A stretch of DNA of 33,004 nt from DASSKF01 sp035690725 (GTDB lineage Bacteria; Actinomycetota; Actinomycetes; Actinomycetales; Dermatophilaceae): the NCBI GenBank assembly GCA_035690725.1, contig DASSKF010000106.1, positions 1 to 33,004 on the forward strand, in the 5' to 3' direction. The translations under genes and the position numbers were made by a program. The notes under the pieces were generated by a model. That model saw nothing but the letters and a program-made list of their open reading frames with translations. It had not been told where the DNA came from and searched no databases. Shown piece by piece: positions 29,584 to 33,004 of the stretch. How positions within the stretch are numbered: the stretch's first letter is position 1; each line of letters begins with the position of its first letter.

Positions 29584-30741
29584 ATGTCGACGGCCGGTCC
29601 CCACGGCGCGCCGCCCGTCCCGGCGCGCACGACGCGTCACACCCTGCGCACCTGGCTGCTGGTCGGGATGGGCGGGGCCGTCCTCGCCGTCTGTGCGGTG
29701 GTGCTCACCGTGGCGATCGGCATCAGCACCGGGGTGCAGGCCGGCCTGATCGGGCTCGCCTTCGCCGTGCTGCCCCTCGGTGTGGTCGTCCCGGCGTTCC
29801 TGTGGCTGGACCGGTTCGAGGCCGAGCCCCGCAGGCTGCTCGTCTTCGCCTTCGTGTGGGGCGCGGTGGTCGCCAGCGCCGTCGCGCTGGTGCTCAACAC
29901 GTCCTCGATCAGCGTCCTCGTCCAGGTGTCCGGCAACCGCGCCGAGGCGATGACCGTCGGCGCCGTCACCATCGCCCCCGTCGTGGAGGAGAGCCTCAAG
30001 GGCCTGGCCGTCCTGCTGCTGCTGCTCTTCCGGCGCCGGGAGATGGACGGCGTCGTCGACGGGATGGTCTACGCCGGGATCGCCGCGGCGGGCTTCGCCT
30101 TCGCCGAGAACATCCTCTACCTCGGCCGCGCCTTTCACGAGATGGGCGGCCAGGGCCTGGTCGCGGTGTTCATCCTGCGCGGCGTGATGGCCCCGTTCGC
30201 CCACCCCCTCTTCACCATCTGCACCGGGATCGGCGTCGGCATCGCCGCCACGACGCGGTCGAGCCTGGTGCGCGTCGCCGCCCCGGTCCTCGGGTGGGTC
30301 TGTGCCGTCCTCCTGCACGGGCTGTGGAACCTCACCTCGATCGTGGGCGCCCAGGGCTACTTCGGGATCTACCTCGTCCTGCAGGTGCCGGTCTTCCTGG
30401 CCTTCGTCGTGCTCGCGATCTGGATGCGGCACCGGGAGGGCCGCATCATCGGCCTGCACCTGCTGCCCTACGTCGACGCCGGCTGGCTCACCCCGGCGGA
30501 GGCGCACATGCTGTCGTCGATGGGGGAGCGGCGCCGCGCCCGGCACTGGGCACGGGGTCGTGGCGGACGTCGGTCGGTGCGGGCCATGGAGGGCTTCCAG
30601 GACGTCGGCAGCGAGCTGGCGCTGCTGCGCTCCCGGATGGTCCGGGGCATCGCCGCGCCCACGGCGCAGCAGACCGAGCGCGAGATGCTCGACACGATGG
30701 TCACCCGGCGGGCGCAGTTCCTGACCGGCGCGGGCGCCTGA
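29584..30741 (+). CDS. PrsW-family intramembrane metalloprotease
   Basis: A 385-residue polytopic membrane protein. About eight hydrophobic segments run from residue 25 to 285. The family motifs are present: VAPVVEESLKGLAVL with the Glu-Glu pair (near residues 138-139), GFAFAENILYLG (FAEN, near 180), FAHPLFTICTGIGVG and LLHGLWNL with candidate metal His residues. PrsW of Bacillus clips an anti-sigma factor; actinobacterial members are widespread and mostly uncharacterised. The ~90-residue C-terminal cytosolic domain (from VDAGWLTPAEAHMLSS, including SELALLRSRMVRG) is typical of actinobacterial versions. No sigma/anti-sigma pair is adjacent. It starts at ATG 29584 behind a -10 box. Confidence 0.9.
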   Translation: MSTAGPHGAPPVPARTTRHTLRTWLLVGMGGAVLAVCAVVLTVAIGISTGVQAGLIGLAFAVLPLGVVVPAFLWLDRFEAEPRRLLVFAFVWGAVVASAVALVLNTSSISVLVQVSGNRAEAMTVGAVTIAPVVEESLKGLAVLLLLLFRRREMDGVVDGMVYAGIAAAGFAFAENILYLGRAFHEMGGQGLVAVFILRGVMAPFAHPLFTICTGIGVGIAATTRSSLVRVAAPVLGWVCAVLLHGLWNLTSIVGAQGYFGIYLVLQVPVFLAFVVLAIWMRHREGRIIGLHLLPYVDAGWLTPAEAHMLSSMGERRRARHWARGRGGRRSVRAMEGFQDVGSELALLRSRMVRGIAAPTAQQTEREMLDTMVTRRAQFLTGAGA

Positions 30742-30773
30742 CGCAGGCCCCCGGGTGCGTGACGCCGCTCCCG

Positions 30774-30779
30774 TAGACT
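30774..30779 (+). promoter_or_regulatory. -10 box TAGACT of the tRNA-Arg gene
   Basis: TAGACT lies 40 nt before the mature 5' end of tRNA-Arg, giving a short precursor leader. No good -35 is visible. Confidence 0.35.
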
Positions 30780-30819
30780 GCCCGGCGTGCCCGTCGCTCT
30801 CGCGCGGCCGGCGGGACCG

Positions 30820-30893
30820 GCCCTCGTAGCTCAGCTGGATAGAGCAAGAGCCTTCTAATCTCTAGGTCGCAGGTTCGAGTCCTGCCGGGGGCG
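30820..30893 (+). tRNA. tRNA-Arg (UCU anticodon)
   Basis: 74 nt. Acceptor GCCCTCG pairs with CGGGGGC (one U-G), D arm GCTC-AGCTGGATA-GAGC, anticodon loop CTTCTAA (anticodon TCT), T arm GCAGG-TTCGAGT-CCTGC, discriminator G. The anticodon stem AGAGC/TCTCT has a C-U mismatch next to the loop. CCA is not encoded; the last three bases are already part of the large inverted repeat that follows. Confidence 0.95.
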
Positions 30894-30966
30894 CTCGTGG
30901 GAAATGATCGTTGGGCCTGGTGGGCGATCAGCCCACCGGTTCCAACGATCATTTCCCACGAGCGCC
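30890..30966. repeat. perfect 25-bp inverted repeat starting inside the tRNA-Arg 3' end
   Basis: Arms 30890-30914 and 30942-30966 are exact reverse complements (core GGGAAATGATCGTTGG). Inside them GGTGGGC (30919-30925) pairs with GCCCACC (30931-30937) around GATCA, so the whole element can fold into one hairpin of about 33 bp with only small interruptions. It is AT-richer than its surroundings and has no T tract. Likely a tRNA transcription terminator; a small mobile or REP-like element is possible. Confidence 0.7.
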
Positions 30967-31024
30967 GGCCCCAGGTCGCGACGGGGGGCGCCGGGCGGCG
31001 GCGCACCGCGGCATAACCCCGAGG

Positions 31025-31054
31025 TTGAGCAATGCGCCGGTTCCCGTCTAAGGT
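31025..31054 (+). promoter_or_regulatory. probable efeU promoter
   Basis: TTGAGC (31025-31030) and TAAGGT (31049-31054) with an 18-bp spacer resemble -35 and -10 boxes; the predicted transcription start near 31061 falls at the edge of the iron box, so bound repressor would block initiation. Confidence 0.45.
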
Positions 31055-31062
31055 GTCGCCGG

Positions 31063-31081
31063 TTAGGTGAGCCTTACCTCA
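31063..31081 (+). promoter_or_regulatory. DtxR/IdeR iron box before efeU
   Basis: TTAGGTGAGCCTTACCTCA matches the 19-bp DtxR/IdeR consensus TTAGGTTAGCCTAACCTAA at 16 of 19 positions and keeps its palindromic AGGT/ACCT halves. It lies 35 nt before the efeU start. Fe(II)-bound DtxR/IdeR would repress the iron-uptake genes when iron is ample. Confidence 0.85.
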
Positions 31082-31115
31082 CCACCGATCGACGACCCCG
31101 ACACCGAGGACGAGC

Positions 31116-32018
31116 GTGTTCGCAAACTACCTGGTCGGCCTGCGCGAGGGCCTGGAGGCCTCCCTCGTCGTCGTCATCCTCGTGGCCTACCTCGTCAAGT
31201 CCGACCGGCGCAACCTGCTGCCCCGCATCTGGGCCGGCGTCGCCCTCGCCGTCGTCGTGTCGCTGGCCTTCGGTGCGCTGCTCACCTTCGGGCCCCGCGG
31301 GCTCACCTTCGAGGCGCAGGAGCTGATCGGCGGCTCGTTGTCGATCATCGCGGTCGGCTTCGTCACCTGGATGATCTTCTGGATGGCGCACTCGGCCCGC
31401 GGCCTGTCCGCCGAGCTCAAGGGCGCCGTCGACCGCGCTGCCGAGGCCGGCCGCGCCAGCCTCGTCGTCGTGGCCCTCCTCGCGGTCGGCCGCGAGGGCC
31501 TGGAGACCGCCCTGTTCCTGTGGGCCGCCACCCAGGCGGCGTCCCGGGCCGACGGGTCGACGACCGCGCCGCTGGTGGGCGCGCTGCTCGGCATCCTCAC
31601 CGCCGCCACGCTCGGCTGGCTGATGTACCGCGGGGCGCTCAAGCTCAACCTGTCCAAGTTCTTCGCCTGGACCGGCGGCTTCCTCGTGCTGGTCGCGGCC
31701 GGCGTGCTGTCCTACGGCGTGCACGACCTGCAGGAGGCGCGCTTCCTGCCCGGGCTGAACGACCTCGCCTTCGACGTCAGCGGCGCCGTCCCGCCGGGGT
31801 CCTGGTACGGCACCCTCCTCAAGGGCACCCTCAACTTCTCCCCGGCCACGACGTGGCTGGAGGCGACCGTCTGGGTGCTCTACGTCATACCGACGATGTT
31901 CTTCTTCCTGCGCGCCATCCGCCGCGGCGGGCCCCGGGGCCGCACCCCCGCGGCGACCGGCACCGCCACCGGCGCCACCTCGCCCGAGACGACCCGCCCC
32001 CAAGGAGCCTCCGCATGA
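31116..32018 (+). CDS. efeU: EfeU/FTR1-type iron permease
   Basis: A 300-residue seven-helix membrane permease for iron. The two hallmark REGLE motifs are present: LREGLEASLVVVILVAYLV (near residue 9) and VGREGLETALFLWAAT (near 127), whose Glu residues carry Fe. Hydrophobic segments follow at IWAGVALAVVVSLAFGALL, IAVGFVTWMIFWM, LVGALLGILTAATLGWLM, FFAWTGGFLVLVAAGVLSY and WLEATVWVLYVIPTMFFFL. The tail is Thr/Gly/Ala-rich and cytosolic or periplasmic. GTG 31116 has GAGGACGAG upstream and lies behind an iron box. Its stop overlaps efeO (ATGA), giving the standard efeUO order; efeB probably lies past the window edge. Confidence 0.94.
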   Translation: MFANYLVGLREGLEASLVVVILVAYLVKSDRRNLLPRIWAGVALAVVVSLAFGALLTFGPRGLTFEAQELIGGSLSIIAVGFVTWMIFWMAHSARGLSAELKGAVDRAAEAGRASLVVVALLAVGREGLETALFLWAATQAASRADGSTTAPLVGALLGILTAATLGWLMYRGALKLNLSKFFAWTGGFLVLVAAGVLSYGVHDLQEARFLPGLNDLAFDVSGAVPPGSWYGTLLKGTLNFSPATTWLEATVWVLYVIPTMFFFLRAIRRGGPRGRTPAATGTATGATSPETTRPQGASA

Positions 32019-33004
32019 CCCGCCGCCTCGTCACCGTCGCCGCGTCCCTGGCGCTGCTCGCCCCGCTGGCCGCCTGCACCAGCAACAGTGCGGGCGGCTC
32101 CGGTGACGCCCAGCCAGTGGCCGACCAGGACAGCGGGTCGATCAGCGTGACCTCCACCGCGGACGAGTGCTCGCTGTCGGCCGAGACCGCGCCCTCCGGG
32201 CGCCTGGTCTTCTCGGTGACCAACGACGGCAGTGACGTCACCGAGTTCTACCTGCTCGGCGAGGACGGACAGCGCATCGTCGGCGAGGTGGAGAACATCG
32301 GTCCGGGGCTCACCCGCGACCTGGTGCTCAAGGCGCCGCCCGGGAAGTACTACACGGCCTGCAAGCCGGGCATGGTGGGCAAGGGGATCCGCGCCGCCTT
32401 CACGGTCACCGACTCCGGCAAGGACCTGGCGCCGACCGGCAAGGACGCCGCGCTGGTCACGAAGGCCAACCGGCAGTACGCGGCCTACGTGCGCAACGAG
32501 ACCGACCAGCTGCTCGCCGAGACGCGGAGGTTCGCGAAGCGCTTCACCTCCGGCGACGACGACGCGGCACGCCACCTCTACCCGCGGGCGCGCGTGCACT
32601 GGGAGCGGATCGAGACGGTCGCCGAGTCCTTCGGGGACCTGGACCCGCGGATGGACCTGCGCGAGGCCGACCTGGCCGAGGGCCAGAAGTGGACCGGGTG
32701 GCACCGGATCGAGAAGGACCTGTGGCCACCAGAGTCCGGCTACCAGCCGATGAGCGCCAGGCAGCGCACGGCGGTCGCCGACCGGCTCGTCGCCGACACC
32801 GAGGAGCTGCACCGCCGGGTGCAGGACATGACGTTCACCGCCGACCAGATCGGCAACGGCGCCAAGGGCCTGCTCGACGAGGTCGCCACCGGCAAGGTGA
32901 CCGGCGAGGAGGAGATCTGGTCGCACACCGACCTGTGGGACTTCCAGGCCAACGTCGACGGTGCCCGGGTCGCGTTCGAGGGGCTGCAGCCCGTGCTCGA
33001 GCGC
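32015..33004 (+). CDS. efeO: EfeO iron-uptake lipoprotein, truncated by the window edge
   Basis: The visible 330 residues cover most of a protein of about 380-400. Residues 1-21 form a lipoprotein signal with lipobox LAAC (Cys21). A cupredoxin-like domain follows (SISVTSTADECSLSAETAPSGRLVFSVTNDG to PPGKYYTACKPGM, roughly residues 45-125), then the helical M75 peptidase-like (imelysin) domain with HWERIE, the HxxE metal motif at His195/Glu198, and GWHRIEKDLW. EfeO binds ferrous or ferric iron outside the membrane for EfeU. ATG 32015 has AAGGAG upstream and overlaps the efeU stop. The frame is open to the last base of the window. Confidence 0.93.
   Translation, partial: MTRRLVTVAASLALLAPLAACTSNSAGGSGDAQPVADQDSGSISVTSTADECSLSAETAPSGRLVFSVTNDGSDVTEFYLLGEDGQRIVGEVENIGPGLTRDLVLKAPPGKYYTACKPGMVGKGIRAAFTVTDSGKDLAPTGKDAALVTKANRQYAAYVRNETDQLLAETRRFAKRFTSGDDDAARHLYPRARVHWERIETVAESFGDLDPRMDLREADLAEGQKWTGWHRIEKDLWPPESGYQPMSARQRTAVADRLVADTEELHRRVQDMTFTADQIGNGAKGLLDEVATGKVTGEEEIWSHTDLWDFQANVDGARVAFEGLQPVLER

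Noticed and set aside
30820..30966. Integration (att) site at tRNA-Arg
   Set aside because: I see no second direct copy of the tRNA 3' end and no integrase within the window; the structure is an inverted and not a direct repeat.

Overview
The window is high-GC actinobacterial chromosome. The dense very-high-GC3 genes, the murI / metallo-hydrolase / rph / rdgB order, the actinobacterial tRNAs, many GTG starts and apparently leaderless genes (a TANNNT -10 box 6-9 nt before the start codon) all fit. Overall gene content suggests an Intrasporangiaceae/Dermatophilaceae-type organism (Janibacter, Phycicoccus or Knoellia kind); this placement is an inference. There are no rRNA genes, insertion sequences, prophages or CRISPR arrays.

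Layout. 1-351: untranslated leader of cimA, holding a short Thr/Ile/Val/Leu-rich ORF followed by a hairpin and an intrinsic terminator, i.e. a candidate attenuator. 352-4722: citramalate synthase, a convergent conserved protein (often named 3-methyladenine glycosylase), a secreted SGNH hydrolase and a fumarylacetoacetase-family enzyme. 4905-7897: murI, MBL hydrolase, rph, rdgB, tightly packed. 7947-9518: membrane-anchored sulfite-oxidase-type molybdoprotein, then tRNA-Leu. 9634-12254: Bcp peroxiredoxin, divergent from a DUF3618 protein, a GroES-like protein and a cytochrome P450. 12376-14636: tdh-kbl threonine-to-glycine operon. 14828-18182: holin-like membrane protein, a decayed stretch, a copper chaperone behind a CsoR-type site, a VOC protein, an alpha/beta hydrolase divergent from an ArsR-type regulator, and tRNA-Lys. 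18320-20310: YihY/BrkB protein, tRNA-His, oligoribonuclease.

20321-29391 is an amino-sugar catabolic island in three transcription units: deoR-nagA-pfkB (minus), SIS deaminase/isomerase-ROK kinase-class II aldolase (plus), and a solute-binding lipoprotein with two permeases (minus, no ATPase). Together they could import an N-acetylhexosamine, phosphorylate it, deacetylate it, deaminate/isomerise it, phosphorylate it again and cleave it to triose phosphates. The dedicated second kinase and aldolase favour the GalNAc/tagatose route over simple GlcNAc use, while the binding protein looks NgcE-like.

29584-33004: PrsW-family protease, tRNA-Arg followed directly by a perfect 25-bp inverted repeat, and the iron-uptake genes efeU-efeO behind a DtxR/IdeR-type box; efeO runs off the window.

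Most notable: the cimA attenuator candidate, the amino-sugar island, several large hairpins, an apparently orphan promoter before the P450/kbl hairpin, and recurrent GTATGC/GCATAC words that force rare codons in several different reading registers.
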